DNA from: Nonomuraea candida | GTDB taxonomy: Bacteria > Actinomycetota > Actinomycetes > Streptosporangiales > Streptosporangiaceae | Length of the DNA stretch: 64,000 nucleotides | NCBI RefSeq assembly: GCF_000725485.1 | Contig: NZ_JOAG01000030.1 | Location: 124,001-188,000, forward strand | Reading direction: 5' to 3' | Shown here: piece after piece, positions 51,635 to 58,995 of the stretch | Position numbering within the stretch: position 1 is the stretch's first letter | How the letters are laid out: each line of letters begins with the position of its first letter | Notes under the pieces: generated by a model | What the model was told of the DNA's origin: nothing | The model's database searches: none | The model's input: the letters and a program-made list of their open reading frames with translations, nothing else | Program-made: the position numbers and the translations under genes

Positions 51635-52351
51635 TCAGATCAGGCGGGTGACCTCGCCGCTGTCGATCGAGTAGTGGGCGCCGATCACCTTGAGCTGCCC
51701 CTTGGCGATGCGCGGAGCGAACAGCTCGTCCTTCTTGAGCTGTTTCACCACGTCGACGGTATTGATCCGGATCATCTTGTCGATGTCGCCGCCCGAGCGC
51801 TTGTAGGCCGAACGCAGCGAGGAAGCGATCGTGCTGAGCTTGCCCGGCAGCTTCTTGTGGTCGTGCAGCGACTCCGCGGCGGCCGTGACGGCTCCACAGC
51901 GCTGATGGCCGAGCACGACGACGAGCGGGGTGCCCAGCTCGGCGGGGCCGTACTCCGCCGAGCCCGTGACGAGCGGGTCGATGGTCTGGCCGGCGGTCCG
52001 CAGCACGAACAGGTCACCCAGACCGGTGTCGAAAACGAGCTCGGGGGGCACCCGCGAATCGATGCATGAGAACACGACCGCGAACGGGTCCTGCTTCTGC
52101 GCGACCTCCGCCCGTCGCGCCGCGTCCTGGTGCGGATGCGTGGGAGAGCCGGCCACCCAGCGGCGGTTGCCCTCACGCAGCCGCGCCCACGCCTGGTCCG
52201 GGGTGGCGGGACGCGCCTCGGGGCCGGTCCCGTCTAAGGCCCGGGCGGGTACGGCGGTGCCGGTGGAAACCGCCGTGGCGACCAGGCCGCCTCCCACGAC
52301 CAGTCCCGCGCGCAGCCAGCTCCGCCGATCCATCTTGTGATCGTTTTGCAT
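51635..52351 (-). CDS. Beta-class carbonic anhydrase, Tat-exported
   Basis: 238 residues from the ATG at 52351 (one at 52333 is possible). A twin-arginine signal (KMDRRSWLRAGLVVGGGLVA) leads into the beta-carbonic anhydrase fold with zinc ligands C96, H149 and C152 and the D98/R100 pair (SCIDSR, GHQRCGA). It should interconvert CO2 and bicarbonate outside the membrane, which is less usual than cytosolic forms. It is a single gene; the kinase gene lies downstream on the same strand, 200 bases away. Confidence 0.87.
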   Translation of the reverse strand: MQNDHKMDRRSWLRAGLVVGGGLVATAVSTGTAVPARALDGTGPEARPATPDQAWARLREGNRRWVAGSPTHPHQDAARRAEVAQKQDPFAVVFSCIDSRVPPELVFDTGLGDLFVLRTAGQTIDPLVTGSAEYGPAELGTPLVVVLGHQRCGAVTAAAESLHDHKKLPGKLSTIASSLRSAYKRSGGDIDKMIRINTVDVVKQLKKDELFAPRIAKGQLKVIGAHYSIDSGEVTRLI

Positions 52352-52392
52352 GATCTGGAGTATGTGCCTCCTCGGCGTTGAGCGCCAGAAAA

Positions 52393-52420
52393 TGTAACTC
52401 TTGTCACAGATATTGTTACA
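52393..52420. promoter_or_regulatory. Inverted repeat TGTAAC-N16-GTTACA upstream of carbonic anhydrase
   Basis: TGTAAC at 52393-52398 and GTTACA at 52415-52420, in an AT-rich stretch 42 bases upstream of the carbonic anhydrase start. It may be an operator or part of the promoter. Confidence 0.35.
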
Positions 52421-52613
52421 GGGAGTCATATTTGGGTTTCGTGGGGCGACGGCGGCCCGGCCTCCCGAGGGGCGGCCGGGCCGGACAGCCCGGCAGGCCA
52501 GGCAGCCAGTGAGCCGCTGCTCGCTCCTCCCGCCCGGTCCGCGCCCTGAGCCGGTCGGCGCGGGCCCGCCGGGCCATCCGCAGCCCCGATGCCCTGGCGC
52601 TTCGGCAGGTCCT

Positions 52614-53588
52614 TCAGGCTCCGGGCGGCGCGTTCGACGGGCGTGGTTCTTCTCGCAGGGGAGCTTCCCAGGTGGCGGTGATGTCGCGGGCGACATCACG
52701 CAGGAGGTCGATGAGCAGGTCCGCGAGCGGTGTGAGGCCGGCGTCGCTCTTGGTCACGGCGTAGAGCCGGCGGTACGGCCTGGGGCAGGCCAGCTCGCGA
52801 TGGGTGGTGCCGGGCGCATGGGTCAGGGCCAGGCGCGAGACCAGGGCCACGGCGATGCCCGTGCCGACGAGGGCCTGGGCGACGTCGTAGGACTCGGTCT
52901 CGAACCGCACGGCAGGAGTGAACCCGGCCGCGCGGGCGGCGTCGTGGAACTGCTCGCGGGCGGCGTGGCCGGCCAGGATGGAGACCCACGATTCGTCGCG
53001 GAGTTGTTCCAGGCGGAGTCCGGCGTCCGCGGGCTGCCCGGTGGCCAGGGGATGGTCATCGGGGAGCACCACGACCATCGGGTCCACCAGGAGCGAGTGG
53101 GCCCGCAGGTGCGGGGGCGGCACGAGCGGGGCGCCCCAGGACGCGACGATGGCCACGTCCAGGCGCCCCGCGCCGATCTCGGCCGCTCCGCGTCCGGACA
53201 CCACGTCCATGACGGAGACGTCGGCGTCCGGATGGCGGTGTCGCAGAGCCGTCAGGGCCGGCGGCAGCAGGTGCAGGGCGGCCGCCTGGAACGTCCCGAT
53301 CCGCAGGCGGAGCGAGAGGTGGCCGAGCAGTGCGGCCAGTTCCGCCTCGGCCCTGTCCGAGGCCTCCTCCACGGTTCGGCCGTGTCTGGCGAGCAGCGCG
53401 CCGGCCGCGGTGAGCGTCGCCCCGCGCGGACCACGGACGACCAGGGGCACCTGCCAGTCGCGCTCGGCCTTGGCCACCTGCTGGGTGACCGCCGCGGGGG
53501 TGAGCCGGAGTGCGTGGGCCGCCGCCGTCAGGGAGCCGTGCCGCTCGATCAACGCGAGAAGCCGGAGCTGCCCCGGATCCACCACCAT
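52614..53588 (-). CDS. LysR-family transcriptional regulator
   Basis: 324 residues. The winged helix (QLRLLALIERHGSLTAAAHA, then LRLTPAAVTQQVAKAE) is followed by a periplasmic-binding-like effector domain (about 95-300). It is divergent from a LysE-family exporter gene, 109 bases apart, the classic layout in which LysR activates the exporter when its amino acid accumulates. The effector is unknown. The C-terminal tail is Pro/Arg-rich. Confidence 0.88.
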   Translation of the reverse strand: MVVDPGQLRLLALIERHGSLTAAAHALRLTPAAVTQQVAKAERDWQVPLVVRGPRGATLTAAGALLARHGRTVEEASDRAEAELAALLGHLSLRLRIGTFQAAALHLLPPALTALRHRHPDADVSVMDVVSGRGAAEIGAGRLDVAIVASWGAPLVPPPHLRAHSLLVDPMVVVLPDDHPLATGQPADAGLRLEQLRDESWVSILAGHAAREQFHDAARAAGFTPAVRFETESYDVAQALVGTGIAVALVSRLALTHAPGTTHRELACPRPYRRLYAVTKSDAGLTPLADLLIDLLRDVARDITATWEAPLREEPRPSNAPPGA

Positions 53589-53697
53589 TCACCGATCTTA
53601 ACGCTGCACCCTTCTGTTTTAACTTCTCTTGAGGGCGGAGGGCTGGAAGCCTGGTGGGGCACCCATCGGCCGCGATCCCCGGAAGGGGTTCTTTTCC

Positions 53698-54321
53698 ATG
53701 CCCACGCATGTCCCCGTTTTCATCGCCACCACCTTGCTGCTGGCGATGCTGCCCGGCGCGAGTCAGGCCCTGATGATCCGGCAGGTGCTGGAAGGCGGGC
53801 GACGTACGCTCCGGGGCACGCTCGCGGGCAATGCCAGCGGCTTCCTGCTGTGGTCCACGGCCGCCGCGGCCGGGCTGTCCGCCGTCCTGCTGGCCAGCCC
53901 TGCCGCGTACGCGGCGCTGCGGATCGCGGGCGGCGTCGTGCTGATGATCCTCGGGGTGAAGACGCTACGGACCGCGCTCACCACGGTCACCATCCGCCCG
54001 CCCGACGAGGGCGGGCGGCGCACCGGATTCGTGGGCGGATATGTCACCGGCCTGGTCACCAACCTCGGCAATCCCAAGGCGGGCGTGTTCGCCGTCTCGG
54101 TGCTGCCGCAGTTCGTGACCGCGGAAGGCCCGGTGTTCCTGTCGACCGTCGCGCTGGGAGCCCTGTGGGCGCTCGTCAGCGCCTCCTGGTACGCGTTGCT
54201 CACCTGGGCCGTCGGCCGCGGGCGCGCCCTGGTGTCGCGGCCGGCCGTCCTGCGGGGGCTCAGGGTGACCACCGGCGTCGTCCTGCTGGGGCTGGGCGCC
54301 GCGGTGGCAGCAGGCCTGTGA
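53698..54321 (+). CDS. LysE/RhtB-family amino-acid exporter
   Basis: 207 residues with about six membrane helices. The family pattern is VFIATTLLLAMLPGASQALM at the start and YVTGLVTNLGNPKAGVFAVS in the middle. Such proteins export amino acids or derivatives using the proton gradient. GGAAGGGG before the ATG at 53698 decides the start. It is divergent from the LysR gene, which probably controls it. The next gene, a GNAT acetyltransferase, follows after 14 bases and may be co-transcribed. Confidence 0.85.
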   Translation: MPTHVPVFIATTLLLAMLPGASQALMIRQVLEGGRRTLRGTLAGNASGFLLWSTAAAAGLSAVLLASPAAYAALRIAGGVVLMILGVKTLRTALTTVTIRPPDEGGRRTGFVGGYVTGLVTNLGNPKAGVFAVSVLPQFVTAEGPVFLSTVALGALWALVSASWYALLTWAVGRGRALVSRPAVLRGLRVTTGVVLLGLGAAVAAGL

Positions 54322-54335
54322 GGGCCCGGGGTTGT

Positions 54336-54902
54336 ATGAGCGTGCATCATGGGGTGATGCGTCGTCCTGCCTCGGTTCTCGTCTCCGGCCGCCTTGTGCT
54401 GCGGCGATGGCAGAGGCAGGACATCGATGCGCTGGCCCGGGCGATCCGGGACTCCCACGATCATCTGCTCCCCTGGTCGCTCCTCGCGGTGGGAGACAGT
54501 CGCGACGTCGCGACCGATCTGGTGACCACGGCTCGTTCGGAGTGGGAGCGGGACGAGGCGTACAAGTACGCCATCCTCGTGGAGGGCCTGGTCGTGGGCG
54601 GCTGCGGGCTGATGCGCCGGGCCGGGCCGGGCGGCCTGGAGATCGGCTATTGGCTGCACGGGGACTGGACCGGCCGGGGCCTGGTCACGGAGGCCGTCGC
54701 CGTCCTGATCGCGGCGGGATTCGCGCTGGATGGAGTCGAGTGGCTGGAGATCCGGCACGACGTGGCCAATGTCGCCAGCGCGGGCGTTCCCCGGCGCCTC
54801 GGCTTCGCGGAAGTGAAGCTCCAGACCGCCCCGCATGCTCCGTCCCCGCGGATGCCGGGCGAGTCGGGAGTCGTCAGGGTATGGCGGAAGACGCGTCCGT
54901 AG
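54336..54902 (+). CDS. GNAT-family N-acetyltransferase (RimJ/RimL-like)
   Basis: 188 residues; ATG starts at 54336 and 54357 are both possible. The RimJ/RimL-type pattern is clear: VSGRLVLRRWQRQDIDALAR at the front, EIGYWLHGDWTGRGLVTEAV as the acetyl-CoA site and WLEIRHDVANVASAGVPRRL near the end. The substrate may be a protein N-terminus or a small molecule. Probably in an operon with the exporter. Confidence 0.82.
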   Translation: MSVHHGVMRRPASVLVSGRLVLRRWQRQDIDALARAIRDSHDHLLPWSLLAVGDSRDVATDLVTTARSEWERDEAYKYAILVEGLVVGGCGLMRRAGPGGLEIGYWLHGDWTGRGLVTEAVAVLIAAGFALDGVEWLEIRHDVANVASAGVPRRLGFAEVKLQTAPHAPSPRMPGESGVVRVWRKTRP

Positions 54903-55118
54903 CCTCGCGAGGCCGGCCAGGGCCCGACGCGGGCCGTGCTCCGCAGCTCCCGCTCCCGGCGCCGCGCGGTGTCGTCCGCGTTCACGACACCTCCTTCAGC
55001 GTTCCCTCCCGTCCCCGAGAACCGCCCCGGCCGCGCAGGGGCACGCCGCGGCGCTTCATGTGCGTCCTGCACGTGATGCGCTTCAAGTCAGTTCACTCAT
55101 CCCACCACTGGAGGTGCC

Positions 55119-55412
55119 ATGCCCAAGGGCTACTGGGTCAGCGTCTACCGCACCATTTCCGACCCTGAGAAGCTGGCCGCTTACGACAAGCTGGCCGCTG
55201 CGGCCGTCAAGGCCGGAGGCGGCCGGGTCCTCGTCCGTGACGGCCGGGTCGTGGCGCATGACGCCGGAATCGCCGAGCGCACCATCCTGATCGAGTTCGA
55301 CAGCTTCGAGCAGGCCGTCGCGACGCGCGAGAGCGCGGCCTACCAGGAGGCGCTGGCCGTCCTCTCGGACGCCGTCGAGCGCGACTTCCGCATCGTCGAA
55401 GGCATCGGCTGA
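55119..55412 (+). CDS. DUF1330-family protein
   Basis: 97 residues with the ferredoxin-like DUF1330 fold: KGYWVSVYRTISDPEKLAAY at the start and ERTILIEFDSFEQAVATRES in the middle. The family belongs to the dimeric alpha/beta-barrel group; no catalytic role is established. GGAGG lies seven bases before the ATG. It is a single gene convergent with the MFS gene. Confidence 0.88.
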   Translation: MPKGYWVSVYRTISDPEKLAAYDKLAAAAVKAGGGRVLVRDGRVVAHDAGIAERTILIEFDSFEQAVATRESAAYQEALAVLSDAVERDFRIVEGIG

Positions 55413-55445
55413 CCGAGGCCCGGCCGGATCTTCACCGAAGGGACG

Positions 55446-56615
55446 TCAGTCTCGTACCGGCTGGGGGTGGACGCTCTTCCACGTGACGGTTTGTGCGGCC
55501 AGGACGCAGGTGGCGAGGAGGGCGAGGGCGGCGCCGGTCCACATGGCGGTGGCGGTGGTGTCTCCGGAGGCGCTGATCGCCAGGCCGCCGACGGCGCTGC
55601 CGGCCACGACGCCGAGGGTGATGACGGAGGTGTGCACGGTGTTGACCAGTCCGCCGGCGCCGGCGACTTCGACGACGCGGGCCACGAGCGCGGGGTTCAT
55701 CGTGACGCCGACGAGGCCGACCATGAGCACGCCGGGCAGGGCGGCCCAGGGCAGGTGGGCGAACAGGGCCAGGGCCACCAGCGAGCCGGCCAGGGCCAGG
55801 TGGCCGATGCGCAGCAGGGTCACCGCGTGGCGGTCGGCGTAGCGGCCCACCACGTTGTTGCCCAGGACGGTGCACAGGCCGTAGCCGAGCAGGATCAGGG
55901 TCGTGGTGCCGGGAGAGAAGCCCGCGTCCTGCTCCAGCAGGGGGGTGAAGTAGGAGAAGGCGCCGTACGTGGCTCCGATGGTGAGCAGGCTGACCAGGTA
56001 GCGGCTCCACAGCCGGGGCGAGCGGAACTGCCGCAGGTCGTCGGCGGAGGTCTGCGCGGAGACGGCGGGCAGCGCGGGCAGGGTGCGCAGGTCGAGCAGG
56101 GCGATGACCAGGCCGGCGGCCCCGAGGGCGAAGAAGCTCGCCTGCCAGTTCCAGGTGGTGGCGATGGCGTGGCTGATGGGCAGGCCCAGGACGGCGCCGA
56201 ACATGAGGCCGTTCAGCACGATGGAGATCGACGACGCGATGCGGTCGGGGCTGGGGGCGAGCCGGGCCGCCATGGTCAGGGTGAGACCGAACACGGCGCC
56301 GCCCAGGCTCCCGGTCAGCAGGCGGAGCGCGGCGATCCACCAGTAGTCGTGCACCAGGGGCACGCAGGCTTCGAGCACCGCGTAAGCGGTGACGACGCCC
56401 AGCAGCGCGCCCTTGGGCGGGACCAGGCGCAGGGCCATGACGATGAGGGGGCCGCCGATGGCCATGCCGAAGGCGTAGATCGAGATCAGCGTGCCGATCG
56501 TGGTGGTCGAGGCGCCGAGGCTGCGCGCCATTTCCGGCAGCATGCCCATCGTCTGCAGTTCGCTCATCGCGACGACGAGAAGGGTGAGCATCAGCCAGTG
56601 AAGAGGCCGTTTCAT
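55446..56615 (-). CDS. MFS transporter (DHA1-type drug efflux)
   Basis: 389 residues with 12 predicted helices. The start SELQTMGMLPEMARSLGAS and the ISIYAFGMAIGGPLIV segment fit the DHA1 arabinose-efflux/drug-efflux group. It should export a small hydrophobic compound. A 22-base operator-like site 13 bases before the start matches one in front of the TetR gene upstream, so the pair forms a repressor/efflux module. Confidence 0.88.
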   Translation of the reverse strand: MKRPLHWLMLTLLVVAMSELQTMGMLPEMARSLGASTTTIGTLISIYAFGMAIGGPLIVMALRLVPPKGALLGVVTAYAVLEACVPLVHDYWWIAALRLLTGSLGGAVFGLTLTMAARLAPSPDRIASSISIVLNGLMFGAVLGLPISHAIATTWNWQASFFALGAAGLVIALLDLRTLPALPAVSAQTSADDLRQFRSPRLWSRYLVSLLTIGATYGAFSYFTPLLEQDAGFSPGTTTLILLGYGLCTVLGNNVVGRYADRHAVTLLRIGHLALAGSLVALALFAHLPWAALPGVLMVGLVGVTMNPALVARVVEVAGAGGLVNTVHTSVITLGVVAGSAVGGLAISASGDTTATAMWTGAALALLATCVLAAQTVTWKSVHPQPVRD

Positions 56616-56627
56616 GGAGCGACGCCT

Positions 56628-56649
56628 TTCTGTATTTCAGAATCCAAAA
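56628..56649. promoter_or_regulatory. TetR operator copy 1 (MFS promoter)
   Basis: The 22-base site starts TTCTGTATTTCAG and ends AATCCAAAA; its arms TTxTG and CCAAAA match the site at 57311-57332 in 18 of 22 positions. It lies just upstream of the MFS start. Confidence 0.7.
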
Positions 56650-56690
56650 CTTGGGCAGCGTAAGAGAGCGGAACCATCCGCTCTCTTCGC

Positions 56691-57293
56691 TCAGCCCAGC
56701 AGGGAACGAAGCCCGTCGAGGGCGATCCGGTGCAGGATGTCGGGGGTGACTCCGGTCTGGGCCGCCACGCGGATGCCGGAGATGATGGTGTTGATCAGGA
56801 GGGCGCCTTCACCGGCGGGAGGGCCGTCGGGCACGCTTCCGTCGGCGCGACCGGCCCGGATGGTGTCCTCCAGCAGCCCGAGGCGCTCCCGGAGGTCACG
56901 GTCGAGAATGCGCGCGATGCGCTCATCGCGCGCCCGCAGGCCGGGGTTCATCAGGGTGTGCACGCCCATGCAGCCGGCGGCATGCCCTTCGGCGCGCGCG
57001 ACCCGCTCCTCCTCGATGATCGCGTCGATCAGCTTCCGGAGCCGTTCGGCGCCACTGAGGGAGGTGTCGGTGAGGATGGACTCCTGGCGCGCCCGCATGG
57101 TGGACGCGTAGTGATCGAGCGCCCGCACGAACAGCTCGTCCTTCGACGTGAACGCGTTGTACAGGCTGCTGCGCCGCACGTCGGCCGCCTCGCAGAGCTG
57201 CTCGGTCGAGGTGTCGGCGAAGCCGTGCACCCGGAACTGCGCCGCTGCGGCTTCGAGAACCACGCTCTCGTCGAAGGTTCGCGGTCTGGCCAT
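56691..57293 (-). CDS. TetR-family transcriptional regulator of the MFS gene
   Basis: 200 residues. The helix-turn-helix reads VVLEAAAAQFRVHGFADTST, then EQLCEAADVRRSSLYNAFTS and KDELFVRALDHY. The C-terminal domain (about 80-195) is helical and contains a conserved AEGHAAGCMGVHTLMN stretch. It lies 75 bases upstream of the MFS gene on the same strand. Near-identical 22-base palindromic sites occur before both genes, so it probably represses itself and the transporter. Confidence 0.88.
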   Translation of the reverse strand: MARPRTFDESVVLEAAAAQFRVHGFADTSTEQLCEAADVRRSSLYNAFTSKDELFVRALDHYASTMRARQESILTDTSLSGAERLRKLIDAIIEEERVARAEGHAAGCMGVHTLMNPGLRARDERIARILDRDLRERLGLLEDTIRAGRADGSVPDGPPAGEGALLINTIISGIRVAAQTGVTPDILHRIALDGLRSLLG

Positions 57294-57310
57294 GAGCGAA
57301 CGCTACCACG

Positions 57311-57332
57311 TTTTGTATTCCCAGATCCAAAA
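57311..57332. promoter_or_regulatory. TetR operator copy 2 (tetR promoter)
   Basis: The site starts TTTTGTATTCCC and ends AGATCCAAAA: imperfect palindrome with TTTTG/CAAAA arms, 17 bases upstream of the TetR start and matching the MFS copy. Confidence 0.7.
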
Positions 57333-57357
57333 TAGGCGCCGAACCCTTCGTGGCCGA

Positions 57358-57801
57358 TCATCTGCCACGGGGCTGCCGGCCGCGTTTCCACCGCACGGGC
57401 ACCGGATGGCGGCTGCCACTCCGGGAGGTGACGGTGGAGGGCTGGGCCTGGCCGGCCTCGGCGGCGTCGAGGTAGCGGATCAGCGCCTGACGGTTGCGGT
57501 CCAGGACCTCCATGCGTTCGTCGATGTCCCGGAGGGTCCCCCGCAGGATGCCGACCAGATCCGGGCAGCTGTTCAGCCGCGGCTGCTTGCCCGCCGCGCA
57601 CGGCAGCAGCTCGCGGATGACCTCGGTGGACAGCCCGGCGGCGAGCAGGCCGCGGATCTGCGCCACGATCATGGGGGCGTCGTCGGCGTAGTCGCGGTAA
57701 CCGTTGGCCAGCCGGACCGAGGTGAGCAGGCCCTGTGATTCGTAGTAGCGCAGCAGCCGGGTGCTGACCGAGCTGCGGCGCGCCAGCTCGCCGATGAGCA
57801 T
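57358..57801 (-). CDS. MerR-family transcriptional regulator
   Basis: 147 residues: MLIGELARRSSVSTRLLRYY, then ESQGLLTSVRLANGYRDYAD is the MerR winged helix; a coiled dimerisation helix follows (DIDERMEVLDRNRQALIRYL). No metal-binding cysteines are placed as in MerR or CueR. It is divergent from an aldo/keto reductase gene 59 bases away, the likely target. Confidence 0.87.
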   Translation of the reverse strand: MLIGELARRSSVSTRLLRYYESQGLLTSVRLANGYRDYADDAPMIVAQIRGLLAAGLSTEVIRELLPCAAGKQPRLNSCPDLVGILRGTLRDIDERMEVLDRNRQALIRYLDAAEAGQAQPSTVTSRSGSRHPVPVRWKRGRQPRGR

Positions 57802-57821
57802 GTGATCTGCCCCGCATCAGC

Positions 57822-57853
57822 TTGACGTTCCAACCGATGGGAAACTTTAGCGT
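57822..57853 (+). promoter_or_regulatory. MerR-type promoter of the aldo/keto reductase gene
   Basis: TTGACG (57822-57827) and TAGCGT (57848-57853) are 20 bases apart. The spacer holds an imperfect inverted repeat GTTCC...GGGAAAC. The same -10 and spacing occur at the MerR-type promoter at 40455-40486. Confidence 0.6.
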
Positions 57854-57860
57854 CGCTCCC

Positions 57861-58829
57861 ATGCAGTACACACATCTCGGCCGCACCGGCCTGCAGGTCT
57901 CCCGGCTCGTGCTCGGCACGATGAACTTCGGGCCGGACACTCCCGAGGACATCAGCCACGCGATCATGGACCGTGCTCTCGACCTCGGCATCAACTTCTT
58001 CGACACCGCCAACATCTACGGCTGGCGCCCCGGCGAGGGCTGGACCGAGCAGATCATCGGACGCTGGCTGGCCAAGAGCGGGTGCCGCGACGACATCGTC
58101 CTGGCCACCAAGGTCTACGAGCCGATGGGTGAGGGCCCCAACACCCGCGGCCTGTCGGCGCTGCACATCCGCCGGCAGGTAGAGGACAGCCTGCGCCGGC
58201 TGGGCACCGACCACATCGATCTCTACCAGGCCCACCACATCGACAGGAACACGCCATGGGAGGAGTTCTGGCAGGCCATGGACCTCCTGGTGGACCAGGG
58301 CAAGATCCTGTACGTCGGCTCCTCCAACTTCGCCGGCTGGCACATCGCCCAGGCCGGCGAGGCCGCCAGGCGACGGCACTCGCTCGGGCTGGTGAGCGAG
58401 CAGTCGCTGTACAACCTCGCCGAGCGCACCGCGGAGCTGGAGGTGCTGCCGGCCGCGCGCGAGTACGGCCTGGGAGTGATCCCCTGGTCCCCGCTGTACG
58501 GCGGCATCCTCGGCGGCATCCTGCGCAAGCCCCGCACCGGACGCGCGTCGGGATCGGACCTCACGGCCAAGCGGCTGGCGGCCAACCGGGAGCGGGTGGC
58601 GGCCTACGAGCTGTTCTGCGAGGAGATCGGCCGCCCTCCGGCTGACGTCGCCCTGGCCTGGCTGCTCCACCAGCCCGGCGTCACCGGCCCGATCATCGGG
58701 CCGCGCACGCTGGACCAGCTCGACCGTTCGCTCCAGGCCCTGGATCTCCGTCTCGGCGCGAGCGAGCTGGCCCGCCTGGACGAGATCTTCCCCGGCCCCG
58801 GCCCGGCCCCCGAGGCTTACGCCTGGTGA
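57861..58829 (+). CDS. Aldo/keto reductase
   Basis: 322 residues forming a TIM barrel. The Asp/Tyr pair lies in FFDTANIYGW, the Lys in VLATKVYEPM and the His in YQAHHIDRNTPWEEF. NADPH-binding residues lie near PIIGPRTLDQLDRSLQAL. It should reduce aldehydes or ketones. The ATG at 57861 begins MQYTHLGRTGLQVSRLVLGT, typical of the family. The divergent MerR protein probably induces it. Its last codons and stop are repeated downstream in a 26-base tandem array. Confidence 0.88.
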   Translation: MQYTHLGRTGLQVSRLVLGTMNFGPDTPEDISHAIMDRALDLGINFFDTANIYGWRPGEGWTEQIIGRWLAKSGCRDDIVLATKVYEPMGEGPNTRGLSALHIRRQVEDSLRRLGTDHIDLYQAHHIDRNTPWEEFWQAMDLLVDQGKILYVGSSNFAGWHIAQAGEAARRRHSLGLVSEQSLYNLAERTAELEVLPAAREYGLGVIPWSPLYGGILGGILRKPRTGRASGSDLTAKRLAANRERVAAYELFCEEIGRPPADVALAWLLHQPGVTGPIIGPRTLDQLDRSLQALDLRLGASELARLDEIFPGPGPAPEAYAW

Positions 58830-58884
58830 CCGCGCCCGAGGCTTACGCCTGGTGACCGCGCCCGAGGCTTACGCCTGGTGACCG
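58811..58884. repeat. 26-base tandem repeat covering the end of the aldo/keto reductase gene
   Basis: The unit CGAGGCTTACGCCTGGTGAC plus CGCGCC is present almost three times. The first copy holds the last five codons (E-A-Y-A-W) and stop of the gene; the others repeat that coding end and stop after the gene. This looks like a recent slippage duplication. Confidence 0.85.
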
Positions 58885-58995
58885 GCCCGGCAGCCGCCCC
58901 ACGCTTCACAAGCCGCCCATAGAGGGTCCCGTCAGGGAGGGCACGATCAACCTCGCCGGCGCCCGGGCAGTTCGCCACGAGCGCGCTGATGGCTC

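Noticed and set aside
48765..51674. 969-codon frame antisense to the kinase gene
   Set aside because: Shadow of the kinase/WD40 coding sequence; no recognisable motif and an Arg/Gly/Pro-rich product.
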